Shown one piece after another: positions 37,604 to 46,582 of a stretch of 64,000 bases of DNA. The position numbers and the translations under genes are program-made. The number at the start of each line of letters is the position of its first letter. Positions within the stretch are counted from its first letter, which is position 1. The notes under the pieces were generated by a model. The model saw only the letters and a list, made by a program, of their open reading frames with translations, had not been told where the DNA came from and ran no database searches. Source of the DNA: an uncultured Clostridia bacterium (lineage in GTDB: Bacteria > Bacillota > Clostridia > Christensenellales > Aristaeellaceae); assembly GCA_934636105.1 (NCBI GenBank), contig CAKTZR010000017.1:8322-72321 (forward strand). The letters run 5' to 3'.

Positions 37604-38926
37604 ATGAATATGGTGGATATCATTCTCAAAAAGAAAGCGGGCGGGGAGCTGAACGAGGAGGAGATTCGCTTCTTTGCGCAGGGCGCGGCGAACGGCTCAA
37701 TCCCGGATTATCAGCTTTCGGCGCTGCTGATGGCGATCTGCTGGCAGGGCATGAACGCGAAGGAGACGACCTGCCTGACGATGGAAATGATGCACTCCGG
37801 CGGCGTGGTGGATTTGTCCGCCATCGACGGCGTGTGCGTGGATAAGCATTCCACCGGCGGCGTGGGCGATACGACGACGCTCGTGCTCGTTCCGCTGGCG
37901 GCGGCCTGCGGCGCAAAGGTCGCGAAGATTTCCGGCCGCGGGCTGGGTCACACCGGCGGCACGCTGGATAAGCTGGAGAGCATCCCCGGCTGCTCGGTGG
38001 AAGAGACGGAGGAGCGCTTTGTGAAGCAGGTGCAGGAGATCGGCTGCGCGGTCATCGGCCAGACGCACGACCTCTGCCCGGCGGATAAGGCGCTTTACGC
38101 CCTGCGCGACGTGACCGGCACGGTGAACTGCATCCCGCTGATCGCGTCGAGCATCGTCTCCAAAAAGCTTGCCAGCGGCGCGGGCGCGATTGTGCTGGAT
38201 GTAAAGACCGGAAGCGGCGCATTGATGCACACGGTCGATGATTCCATCGCGCTTGCCAAGGCGATGGTGGATATCGGCGCGCAGGCGGGCAAGCCGATTC
38301 TCGCGCTGGTGACGGGCATGGAGCAGCCGCTCGGCACGCATGTCGGCAACGCGCTGGAGGTCAAGGAGGCTATCGACATCCTTGCCGGACGCGCGGGCGG
38401 CGATCTGCTGGCCGTGTCGCTGGAACTGGGAAGCCGCATGCTCGTCGCGGCGGGCATCGCGAAGGATGTGGAGGACGGCAAGGCGCGCATGAAGCAAGCG
38501 CTGGAAAGCGGCGCTGGCCTTGCCAAGCTGAAAGCGATGATTGCGGCGCAGGGCGGCGATGCGAGCGTCTGCGACGATGTGACGCGCCTGCCGCAGGCGA
38601 AGCATCTTGTGCCCGTGCCCGCGCCGAAGGATGGCTATGTCGCGGATATGGATACGACGGCCATCGGCTACTGTGCGCAGGATCTCGGCGCAGGCCGCAA
38701 GCAGAAGACCGACGTGATCGATCCGGCAGTCGGTTTGGTCATGAACGTGCGCATCGGCGATTTTGTGAAGCAGGGCGACACGCTGGCCACGCTGCATCTG
38801 AACAAGCCGGAGCAGGCGGAAAACGCGATTGCGCGCATGCAGCAGGCCGTCAAGCTGACGAACGAGAAACCTGTGATTCCGCCGCTGGTTTACGCGTCGG
38901 TTTCGCCGGAAGAGGTCACGCGCTGA
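37604..38926 (+). CDS. pdp: pyrimidine-nucleoside phosphorylase
   Basis: 440 residues. The phosphorylase signature DKHSTGGVGDTTTLVL and SGRGLGHTGGTLDKLE are intact. The C-terminal PYNP domain is present. Cleaves uridine, deoxyuridine or thymidine with phosphate. GAAGGAGG precedes ATG 37604. Its TGA is followed two nt later by repeat copy A3. Confidence 0.95.
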   Translation: MNMVDIILKKKAGGELNEEEIRFFAQGAANGSIPDYQLSALLMAICWQGMNAKETTCLTMEMMHSGGVVDLSAIDGVCVDKHSTGGVGDTTTLVLVPLAAACGAKVAKISGRGLGHTGGTLDKLESIPGCSVEETEERFVKQVQEIGCAVIGQTHDLCPADKALYALRDVTGTVNCIPLIASSIVSKKLASGAGAIVLDVKTGSGALMHTVDDSIALAKAMVDIGAQAGKPILALVTGMEQPLGTHVGNALEVKEAIDILAGRAGGDLLAVSLELGSRMLVAAGIAKDVEDGKARMKQALESGAGLAKLKAMIAAQGGDASVCDDVTRLPQAKHLVPVPAPKDGYVADMDTTAIGYCAQDLGAGRKQKTDVIDPAVGLVMNVRIGDFVKQGDTLATLHLNKPEQAENAIARMQQAVKLTNEKPVIPPLVYASVSPEEVTR

Positions 38927-38927
38927 A

Positions 38928-39151
38928 AACTCCTTCCGTCTGCCTTCGGCAGCCACCTCCCTCAAAGAGGGAGGCTTTGTTCTGCCGCTAATGAAGCTTA
39001 AAAAAGAGCTTTCGCAATGAAGCGAATATTTTGCCTGCAAAATGAACTGTTTCTTGAAACGAAAGGGAAACAGTTTGTTTTTCGAGTGGATTATACCACA
39101 GGCCTCCCTCTTGGAGGGAGGTGGCACGCCGCAGGCGTGACGGAAGGAGTT
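38928..39151 (+). repeat. family A MITE-like element, copy A3 (perfect 13-bp terminal inverted repeats)
   Basis: Ends AACTCCTTCCGTC (38928-38940) and GACGGAAGGAGTT (39139-39151) are perfect inverted repeats. Each end carries internal hairpins (TGCC-TTC-GGCA; CCTCCCTC-AAA-GAGGGAGG; CCTCCCTCTTGGAGGGAGG; CACGCC-GCA-GGCGTG). The 130-nt middle is AT-rich and holds no gene. Fills the gap between pdp and the ABC exporter. Confidence 0.88.
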
Positions 39152-39163
39152 AAGAGGAGAAGC

Positions 39164-40960
39164 ATGGAAGAAAAACATCAAAAGGAGAGCTTTCGCAAAA
39201 AAGCGGGACTGCTGCTGCATCATTTGAAGCCGGCGGCTTCTGCGTTTGCGCTGGGCATTGGCGCGTCGCTGGCGGCTACGCTGCTGCGAACGCTTTTTAC
39301 GCAGATCATTCGTTTTACCGTCGATCACGCGCTGCTGGGGGAGACGGAGGGGCTGCCCGCGTTTTTGCTGAACGCGCCCGCGGGACAGATTCTCGTCTGG
39401 TGCGCGGCGGCTGCGGCGGCGGTTGCGCTGCTGGAATTCGGCGCGGGCTTTGTGCAGGATTCCAACCTGCCGAAGGGATCGGAGCGGTTCGTCAAGTCGC
39501 TGCGCGACGCGCTTTACGGCCATATTCAGCGCCTGCCGTACAGCTGGCATGTGCAGAATCCGACCGGCGATATCATCCAGCGCTGCACTTCCGACGTGGA
39601 GGTGGTGCGCACGTTCATTGCGGAACAGATGATCGAGCTGCTCAGCACGACGTTCCTCATCATCGTCTATATGGTTGCGATGTTCACGATGAACGTCAAA
39701 ATTTCGCTGTTCGTGTTCGCGTTCATCCCGGTCATCGTTGGCTATTCGCTGGTCTTCTATAAGCGCATTTCAAAGGGCTATCAGAAAGCGGACGAAGCCG
39801 AGGGCGAACTTTCCAGCACCGTGCAGGAGAACATCACCGGCGTGCGCGTGGTGCGCGCGTTTGGCCGTGAGCGCGACGAGTTGGAAAAATTCCGAAAAAA
39901 GAACAATAATTATGCGAATATCTGGATGAAACTCGGCGATATGATGACCGTGTTCTGGTCGCTGGGCGACGTGATGAGCATGGCGCAGGTCTTCGGCGTG
40001 GTCGCTATCGGCGTGCATCTGTGCGTGAAGGGCGAAATCACGCTGGGTACGTATCTGGCCTTTGTCAGCTATACGCGCCAGCTCACGTGGCCCGTCCGCG
40101 CGCTGGGACGCACGCTGTCGGAGATGAGCAAGGCGGGCGTTTCCATCGACCGTCTGCTGTATATCCTGGGCGCCGAGCAGGAGAAAAGCCCGGAAAAGCC
40201 GCTCTCGGCGAATCTTTCCGGCGATATCCGGTTCGATCATGTCAGCTTTGCGTATGAGCAGAAGAAGGTGCTCCGCGACGTGAGCTTCACCGTCAAGGGC
40301 GGCACGACGCTCGGCGTGCTCGGCGAAACGGGCAGCGGCAAGAGCACCATTGCGCTGCTGCTCTCACGGCTCTACGATCCCGGCGAGGGAATCATCACCA
40401 TCGGCGGCGTGAACGTGCGGGATATGGAGCAGAGCGAATTGCGCCGCAGCGTGGGCGTCGTGCTGCAAGAGCCGTTCCTGTTTTCCAGAACGGTGGCGCA
40501 GAACATCGCGATCACCCGCGAAAACGTCAGTCAGGCCGAAATTGAGCAGGCCGCGAAGGAAGCCTGCCTGCATGAGTCGATCGAGGGTTTCCAATCGGGT
40601 TATGAAACGGTGGTCGGCGAGCGCGGCGTGACCCTCTCCGGCGGTCAGAAACAGCGAACCGCCATTGCGCGGACGCTGCTGGAACATGCGCCGATCATGG
40701 TTTTTGACGACGCGCTTTCCGCCGTGGACGCGAAAACGGACGAGGCCATCCGCGAACGGCTGCGCGAAGCGGCGGGCGGCTCGACGATGATCCTCATCGC
40801 GCATCGCGTCGCCACGCTGATGCAGGCCGATCAGATCATCGTGCTCAAGGATGGGCAGATCATCGAGCGCGGCACGCCGCAGGAGCTGCTTGAGCAGAAC
40901 GGCGTGTTTGCGCACACGGCGCGGATGCAGTCCGCCGAGGGAGAGGAGGAAGCCGAATGA
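39164..40960 (+). CDS. heterodimeric ABC exporter, subunit with degenerate catalytic site
   Basis: 598 residues: six-helix membrane domain and one nucleotide-binding domain. Walker A GETGSGKST, signature LSGGQKQR, Walker B IMVFDDALSAVD with Asp in place of the catalytic Glu. That substitution, and a canonical signature, are what is expected of the BmrC/TM287-like half of a heterodimer. ATG 39164 follows AAGAGGAG at the right end of repeat A3. ATGA overlap with the partner gene. Confidence 0.92.
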   Translation: MEEKHQKESFRKKAGLLLHHLKPAASAFALGIGASLAATLLRTLFTQIIRFTVDHALLGETEGLPAFLLNAPAGQILVWCAAAAAAVALLEFGAGFVQDSNLPKGSERFVKSLRDALYGHIQRLPYSWHVQNPTGDIIQRCTSDVEVVRTFIAEQMIELLSTTFLIIVYMVAMFTMNVKISLFVFAFIPVIVGYSLVFYKRISKGYQKADEAEGELSSTVQENITGVRVVRAFGRERDELEKFRKKNNNYANIWMKLGDMMTVFWSLGDVMSMAQVFGVVAIGVHLCVKGEITLGTYLAFVSYTRQLTWPVRALGRTLSEMSKAGVSIDRLLYILGAEQEKSPEKPLSANLSGDIRFDHVSFAYEQKKVLRDVSFTVKGGTTLGVLGETGSGKSTIALLLSRLYDPGEGIITIGGVNVRDMEQSELRRSVGVVLQEPFLFSRTVAQNIAITRENVSQAEIEQAAKEACLHESIEGFQSGYETVVGERGVTLSGGQKQRTAIARTLLEHAPIMVFDDALSAVDAKTDEAIRERLREAAGGSTMILIAHRVATLMQADQIIVLKDGQIIERGTPQELLEQNGVFAHTARMQSAEGEEEAE

Positions 40961-42762
40961 GCATGAAAAAAGAAGAAAAGCGCGCGGCTTTCTCGCTTGC
41001 GCCGTGGAAGCGGCTCTGGCAGAGCATCCGTCAGCACCGCGTGCGGCTGACCGTGGCCATCGTCAGCAACCTTTTGCTCGCCGTGGCGGATTTTTACATC
41101 CCGCTGCTGCAAAGCAAAGTGGTCGATCAATTCATTCTGGCAGGCACGACGGCGGGCTTTAGCGGATACGCGGCGAAGTACATCGGCGTGTGCGCGTTTG
41201 AAATCATCATGTTGTTCATCTATTTCAAGGCGTGCATGGGGCTTGAAATGCTCTCCGGCCGCGACATGAAGGAAGCCTGCTTTGTCAATCTGCAAAGGCT
41301 GAGCCTGGATTATTACAACGTGACCAGCGCGGGACACATGCTCTCGCGCGTGATGAGCGACACCGACCGCATCGCGTCGTGTCTGGCGTGGGTTTTTCCG
41401 GATATCCTCTGGGGCTTTGCGTATATCTTCGGCGTGCTGGGCGTGATGCTCTCGCTGTCGCCGAGTCTGGCGATGACGATCATCGTGATTGCGCCGATTG
41501 TCACCGCGCTGACGGTGTATTTCCAGAAAAAGCTGATCGTGCTCAACCGCGAGGTGCGCGCTCAGCACTCGAAAATCACCAGCAGCTACAACGAAGGCAT
41601 CATGGGCGCGAAGACCAGCAAAACCCTTGCGCTGGAAAGCCGCCTGACCGATGAATTTGAACAGACGACCGCCAACGCGGCGCGGGCAGGCATTCTGCAC
41701 GGGCGTATGCGCGCGATCTACGTGCCGCTGATTGTGCTCTGCGGCACGCTGGCGGCCGGCGCCACGCTGCTGCGCGGCGGCAGCATGGTGTTTAAGGGAA
41801 CGCTGAGCATCGGCGTGCTGAGCGCGTTCATGACGTATGCGCTGAGCCTGTTCCAGACCTTCCGCCAGCAGGCGGCGCGCATCTCTCAGCTGATTTCGCT
41901 TCAGGCGAACGTGGAGCGCGTGGCCGATTTGATTGACGAAAAGCCCACCGTGCAGGACAGCCCGGAGGTCGAAGCGAAATACGGCGACTGCTTCCATCCC
42001 AAGATGGAAAACTGGGAGGAAATGCGCGGCGAAATCGACTTTGACGACGTATCCTTCACCTACCCGGACGGCGGAGAGGAGGTGCTGACGCACTTTTCGC
42101 TGCACGTGCCTGCGGGCAGCACGGTGGCCATCGTCGGCGAGACGGGCGCGGGCAAGAGCACGCTGGTCAACCTCGTCTGCCGCTTTTTTGAGCCGACGGC
42201 CGGCCGTGTGCTGATCGACGGGCGCGACGCGCGCGAGCGCAGCCAGCTTTGGCTGCACAGCCACGTGGGCTATGTGCTGCAATCGCCGCACCTGTTCTCC
42301 GGCACGATTCGCGAGAATATCCGATACGGCAAGCCGGATGCGACGGACGAAGAAGTTTATGCGGCGGCGAAGGCGGTCAGCGCGGACCGCGTCGCGGCCA
42401 AGCTCGAACAGGGCTATGACACGGACGTGGGCGAGTGCGGCGACAAGCTCTCCACGGGCGAAAAGCAGCTCATTTCCTTCGCCCGCGCGGTGATTGCCAA
42501 GCCGAAGATTTTCGTGCTCGACGAGGCGACCAGCTCCGTGGACACGGAAACCGAGATGCTGATTCAAAGGGCGACGCACACGCTGATGCAGGGGACGACC
42601 TCGTTCGTCATCGCGCACAGGCTTTCAACCATCCGCCAGGCCGACGTGATTCTGGTCATCGACCACGGCAAAATCGTCGAACAGGGCACGCACGAGAGCC
42701 TGCTCAAGGCGAACGGCGCATACGCCGCGCTGTATCGCACGCAGCTGAGTCGGCAGGAATAA
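40957..42762 (+). CDS. heterodimeric ABC exporter, catalytically competent subunit
   Basis: 601 residues. Walker A GETGAGKST, normal Walker B FVLDEATSSVD, but a degenerate signature LSTGEKQL in place of LSGGQ. Pairs with the upstream subunit: its own Walker site plus the partner's LSGGQ make the active site, while the other site is degenerate. BmrD/TM288-like multidrug or lipid exporter; substrate unknown. Confidence 0.92.
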   Translation: MSMKKEEKRAAFSLAPWKRLWQSIRQHRVRLTVAIVSNLLLAVADFYIPLLQSKVVDQFILAGTTAGFSGYAAKYIGVCAFEIIMLFIYFKACMGLEMLSGRDMKEACFVNLQRLSLDYYNVTSAGHMLSRVMSDTDRIASCLAWVFPDILWGFAYIFGVLGVMLSLSPSLAMTIIVIAPIVTALTVYFQKKLIVLNREVRAQHSKITSSYNEGIMGAKTSKTLALESRLTDEFEQTTANAARAGILHGRMRAIYVPLIVLCGTLAAGATLLRGGSMVFKGTLSIGVLSAFMTYALSLFQTFRQQAARISQLISLQANVERVADLIDEKPTVQDSPEVEAKYGDCFHPKMENWEEMRGEIDFDDVSFTYPDGGEEVLTHFSLHVPAGSTVAIVGETGAGKSTLVNLVCRFFEPTAGRVLIDGRDARERSQLWLHSHVGYVLQSPHLFSGTIRENIRYGKPDATDEEVYAAAKAVSADRVAAKLEQGYDTDVGECGDKLSTGEKQLISFARAVIAKPKIFVLDEATSSVDTETEMLIQRATHTLMQGTTSFVIAHRLSTIRQADVILVIDHGKIVEQGTHESLLKANGAYAALYRTQLSRQE

Positions 42763-42774
42763 GCATTTTTCATC

Positions 42775-42803
42775 TTGACTTTTCCCGCCGTGTGATTTAT
42801 ACT
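42775..42803 (+). promoter_or_regulatory. sigma-A promoter for the thrS leader
   Basis: TTGACT (42775-42780), 17-bp spacer, TATACT (42798-42803). Confidence 0.88.
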
Positions 42804-42809
42804 AGGCTC

Positions 42810-43028
42810 ACTTGAGATGACAAAGACGAGTAACCCCATCGCAGAGCCTCAAGAGAGACGCGCCACAGGCTGGAAGCGCGTCGGCGGAGCGCGGGGCGAA
42901 AACCAACTTTGGATTGAGTCGCGCGGCGCGCGATACAGCGCTAAAGAGAACCAATCAGGGTGGAACCACGGGCTAGATTTTTTATCGCTCGTCCCTCAGC
43001 AAAAACGCGAGGGACGGGCGTTTTTTAA
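42810..43028 (+). ncRNA. T-box leader controlling thrS
   Basis: Stem I holds GACGAGTA (loop-E AGTA) followed by CCCC, an AGAGAG bulge, and a GGGG-CGAA return strand with ACC at 42902-42904, a threonine codon that is the likely specifier. The antiterminator T-box AGGGTGGAACCACGGG is at 42957-42972. The competing terminator pairs CGCTCGTCCCTC with GAGGGACGGGCG and ends in TTTTTT (43021-43026). Uncharged tRNA-Thr should allow read-through into thrS. Confidence 0.95.
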
Positions 43029-43073
43029 TTCGTCCCAATCGCTCCAAATTTCAAAAAAGGGGAGAAGATCATC

Positions 43074-44837
43074 ATGAAGGTTATTTACAACGACGGCCAT
43101 GTGGCCGAATGCCCGGAGGACGAGGAGCTGCACGTCATCCGTCACACGGCGGCGCACATTCTCGCGCAGGCGGTCAAGCGCTTGTACCCGGACGCGCATT
43201 TCGCCTACGGCCCGGCAACCGAGAAGGGCTTCTATTATGACGTCGATCTGGGCGACAAGAAGCTCTCCGACGAGGATCTGCCTGCGATTGAGGCGGAGAT
43301 GGCGAAGATCGTCAAGGAGAACCTGCCGATCAAGCCGTTCGTGCTCAGCCGCGAGGAGGCCGTCAAGCTCATGGAGGAGCGCGGCGAAAAGTATAAGGTC
43401 GAGCATATCGGCGACCTGCCGGAGGACGCGGTGCTCAGCTTCTATCAGCAGGGCGAATATGTCGATATGTGCGTCGGCCCGCACCTGACCTACACCAAGG
43501 CGCTCAAGGCGTTCAAGCTGACCCAGCTTTCCGGCGCATATTGGAAGAACGACAAGAACAACATCATGCTCACCCGCATCGGCGGCACGGCGTTCCGCAC
43601 CCGCGAGGAGCTGGATGAATACAACAAGCTGATGGAGGAGGCCGCCCGCCGCGACCATCGCCGCATCGGCAAGGAAATGAACCTGTTCATGCTCTGCGAC
43701 GAAGGCCCGGGCTTTCCGTTCTTCCTCCCGAAGGGCATGGCGCTCAAGAACGCGCTGATCGATTACTGGCGCGAGATTCACTATAAGGCGAACTATGTCG
43801 AGGTTTCCACGCCGCTGATTATGAACCGCCACCTGTGGGAGACGAGCGGTCACTGGGATCACTACAAGGATAACATGTACGCCACCAAGATTGACGGCGA
43901 GGATTACTGCATCAAGCCGATGAACTGCCCGGGCGGCGTGATGGTCTACCGCAGCCAGCCGCACTCCTATCGTGAGCTGCCGCTGCGCGTGGGCGAGCTG
44001 GGCCTTGTCCATCGCCACGAGCTGAAGGGCGCGCTGCATGGCCTGTTCCGCGTGCGCTGCTTCACGCAGGATGATGCGCATATCTTCATGCGCCCCGACC
44101 AGATCACAGACGAAATCATCGGCGTGGTCGGCCTCATCAATCAGGTGTACAGCAAGTTCGGCTTTGATTACTTCGTCGAGCTTTCCACCCGCCCGGAGAA
44201 CAGCATGGGCAGCGATGAGGATTGGGAGGCCGCGACCAACGGCCTGATTAAGGCGCTGGAGAAGCTGAACATGCCGTATATCGTCAACGAGGGCGACGGC
44301 GCGTTCTACGGCCCGAAGATCGACTTCCATCTGCGCGACAGCCTTGGACGCACCTGGCAGTGCGGCACGATTCAGCTGGACTTCCAGATGCCGCTCAACT
44401 TCGGCTTGGAGTACATCGCCGAGGACGGCAGCCGCCAGCGCCCGATCATGATTCACCGCGTGTGCTTCGGCTCCATCGAGCGCTTCATCGGCATTCTGAC
44501 CGAGCACTTTGCGGGCAAGTTCCCGACGTGGCTCGCGCCGACGCAGGTCAAGGTTCTGCCGGTTTCCGACAAGAGCATGGACTATGCGAAGGAGGTCTAC
44601 GAGGCCCTGCGCGAAAAGATGATCCGCTGCGAGCTGGACACCCGCAACGAGAAGATCGGTTACAAGATTCGCGAGGCGCGTCAGGTGGACCGCGTGCCGT
44701 ACATGCTGATTATCGGCGCGAAGGAGGTCGAGACGAACACCGTTTCCGTCCGCGACCGCGACACCGACCAGACCGTGACCATGCCGCTTGACGCGTTCCT
44801 CGATAAGCTCTGCAAGGAGATCAAGGAGCGGGCGTAA
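43074..44837 (+). CDS. thrS: threonyl-tRNA synthetase lacking the TGS domain
   Basis: 587 residues, about 55 fewer than the usual ~640. After only ~20 residues it enters the editing domain (HTAAHILAQAVKRLYP). It keeps class II motifs: motif 2 region MNCPGGVMVYRS / HRHELKGALHGLFRVRCFTQDDAHIF, motif 3 HRVCFGSIERFIGI-type, and the anticodon domain. The missing N-terminal TGS is seen in some clostridial ThrS, so this is likely natural. T-box control upstream. Confidence 0.96.
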   Translation: MKVIYNDGHVAECPEDEELHVIRHTAAHILAQAVKRLYPDAHFAYGPATEKGFYYDVDLGDKKLSDEDLPAIEAEMAKIVKENLPIKPFVLSREEAVKLMEERGEKYKVEHIGDLPEDAVLSFYQQGEYVDMCVGPHLTYTKALKAFKLTQLSGAYWKNDKNNIMLTRIGGTAFRTREELDEYNKLMEEAARRDHRRIGKEMNLFMLCDEGPGFPFFLPKGMALKNALIDYWREIHYKANYVEVSTPLIMNRHLWETSGHWDHYKDNMYATKIDGEDYCIKPMNCPGGVMVYRSQPHSYRELPLRVGELGLVHRHELKGALHGLFRVRCFTQDDAHIFMRPDQITDEIIGVVGLINQVYSKFGFDYFVELSTRPENSMGSDEDWEAATNGLIKALEKLNMPYIVNEGDGAFYGPKIDFHLRDSLGRTWQCGTIQLDFQMPLNFGLEYIAEDGSRQRPIMIHRVCFGSIERFIGILTEHFAGKFPTWLAPTQVKVLPVSDKSMDYAKEVYEALREKMIRCELDTRNEKIGYKIREARQVDRVPYMLIIGAKEVETNTVSVRDRDTDQTVTMPLDAFLDKLCKEIKERA

Positions 44838-44858
44838 GCGCCATATCAAAGTATAAAG

Positions 44859-44887
44859 AAAGAACCGTCGTACTGGCGGTTCTTTTT
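44859..44887 (+). terminator. intrinsic terminator after thrS
   Basis: AAAGAACCG / CGGTTCTTT with a 9-nt loop, then TTG. It may act in both directions. Confidence 0.8.
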
Positions 44888-44999
44888 GTATGATGTTTTC
44901 TTGCACTGTATCATACGGCTCTTAACATTTTTTCGGCGTAAAAAGTGTATTTGGTTTGCTGAAATTCGTTGCATATTTTGCGGCGCTTGCGGGAGAACG

Positions 45000-46571
45000 T
45001 TAATTCCCGTAACTCTCAATACCCCTGAGCATCTCCAATTCGCGCACGTCGCGCACATCGGTGAACGTCTCGCGGGAGAGCAGCACAGCCGAGCGCCAAT
45101 ACAGGCAGATATACGGCTGATCTTGTTCGAACTGATCCTGAATGAGGTTCATCACGTTTTTGTAGCTGTCGGCGGTGTAGCTCTTGCGCAGCTGGGTGAT
45201 GAGGTCGTTCATGTCGTTGGAGCGGTAACGCGTATAGTTGCAGCTGGCAGTGGAGGTCAGCGTGAAGCCGGGATCGGGGCAGATGTCGAAATTCAGGCCG
45301 CACAGGGCGATGGAATAGTCGCCGCTGACGAGTTTGGTCTGCACATCTTCGCGCGACCACGTGGCGACGTAGGCCGGAATGCCGACGGCAGCCAGCTGAT
45401 CGACAATCTTGTTGGCGGCGTTGGTGCGCGCGGTCGAACCCGGCTCGTCATAGACGAGGAGGCGCAGGCTTTCCATCTTTTTGCCGTCCTTGTAGCGGTT
45501 GCCGTCGTCGGCCAGCTTGTAGCCCGCGCTGTCCAGCAGGGACGCGGCCATCAGCGGATCATAGATATCGCGGATGGTGGATTCGTTGGAAAGCCATGTG
45601 CCGGAGGGAATCGGGGTATAGGCGACGGTTGCCATGTTCTGATACGCGGAGGAAATCAGCTCACTTCGATTGATGGCGTAGGAGATGGCCTGACGCAGGA
45701 GGTTCTGGCCGTTGTCGTCGCTCTTGAAATCCTTGTAGGCGCGGTTGACGAGCAGCACCTCAAGCTGGCGGGTGCGCGCGCTGATGGAAAAGGTGTTGAG
45801 CGAGCCGCTGTAACGGGAAGCGTTGATGGAGCGGGTCATGGCGATGTCCACGCTCTGGGTATCGAACGCATTGAGCGCCTGTTCCGCTGTGTCGTAGATG
45901 CTGGCACGGATATAGCGCACCTGCGGCGGGCGGTTCCACCATGCGTCGTTGGCCGTCAGCCAGATGGCGCTGCCCTGTTCATAACCGTCGTATTTATACG
46001 GGCCTGTGCCGGCGGGCATATCGCTGGCGACCTGCGAAACCGGGAGGATGGGGAAGGTCAGCGCATAAAGCGAGCCATAGCTGGCGCGGCGAAGCGTGAA
46101 GACGACGGTATAATCGTCCGTGGCTTCCCAGGAACGGATGGAATAGAACGTGGAATAATACAGGCCGCGGTCGGCAACGGGCACGTCGGAATCCAGATTA
46201 TCGTCAAAGCCCGCCAGCTCGAACATGTAATCCAGCGTCGCAATCACGTCTGCACTGGTCAGGGCTTCGCCGTTGTGGAAGGTAACGTCCTGCCGAAGCG
46301 TGACCTGCAATTTGCGTCCGTCGTTGGAAAAGCTGTAAGCATAAGCCAGCTTGGGCTGGGGCTGGGCGTTGTCGTCCACTTCGAACAGCCCTTCGTAAAC
46401 CAGACTCATCAGGCTCACCACGTCGCGCTGGTTGATTTCCAGCGGGCGAAGCGCAAGATGATCGTCCGCCACGACGGCAACGGAAAGGGACGTGGACGCG
46501 GCCAGACCGGCGGCGGGAAGAACCAGCAGCACGCAGGCCAAAAGCAGCGCGGCAAAATGGGAGATGCGCAT
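45000..46571 (-). CDS. peptide/nickel-type ABC transporter substrate-binding protein
   Basis: 523 residues of the SBP_bac_5 (DppA/OppA) fold: signal peptide ending near LPAAGLAAS, then LYEGLFEVDDNAQPQPKLAYAYSFSNDGRKLQVTLRQDVTFHNGEALTSADV-type family opening and GTGPYKYDGYEQG. No lipobox is clear at the usual place. There are no cognate permease or ATPase genes nearby, so it may use a distant transporter or be a binding receptor. Starts at ATG 46571, 11 nt after the coaE-SLT gene. Confidence 0.88.
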   Translation of the reverse strand: MRISHFAALLLACVLLVLPAAGLAASTSLSVAVVADDHLALRPLEINQRDVVSLMSLVYEGLFEVDDNAQPQPKLAYAYSFSNDGRKLQVTLRQDVTFHNGEALTSADVIATLDYMFELAGFDDNLDSDVPVADRGLYYSTFYSIRSWEATDDYTVVFTLRRASYGSLYALTFPILPVSQVASDMPAGTGPYKYDGYEQGSAIWLTANDAWWNRPPQVRYIRASIYDTAEQALNAFDTQSVDIAMTRSINASRYSGSLNTFSISARTRQLEVLLVNRAYKDFKSDDNGQNLLRQAISYAINRSELISSAYQNMATVAYTPIPSGTWLSNESTIRDIYDPLMAASLLDSAGYKLADDGNRYKDGKKMESLRLLVYDEPGSTARTNAANKIVDQLAAVGIPAYVATWSREDVQTKLVSGDYSIALCGLNFDICPDPGFTLTSTASCNYTRYRSNDMNDLITQLRKSYTADSYKNVMNLIQDQFEQDQPYICLYWRSAVLLSRETFTDVRDVRELEMLRGIESYGN

Positions 46572-46582
46572 GTCAAAGCTCC

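Noticed and set aside
44888..44999. Gene or RNA in the gap after thrS
   Set aside because: No open frame, promoter or stable motif seen; simply a convergent intergenic region.
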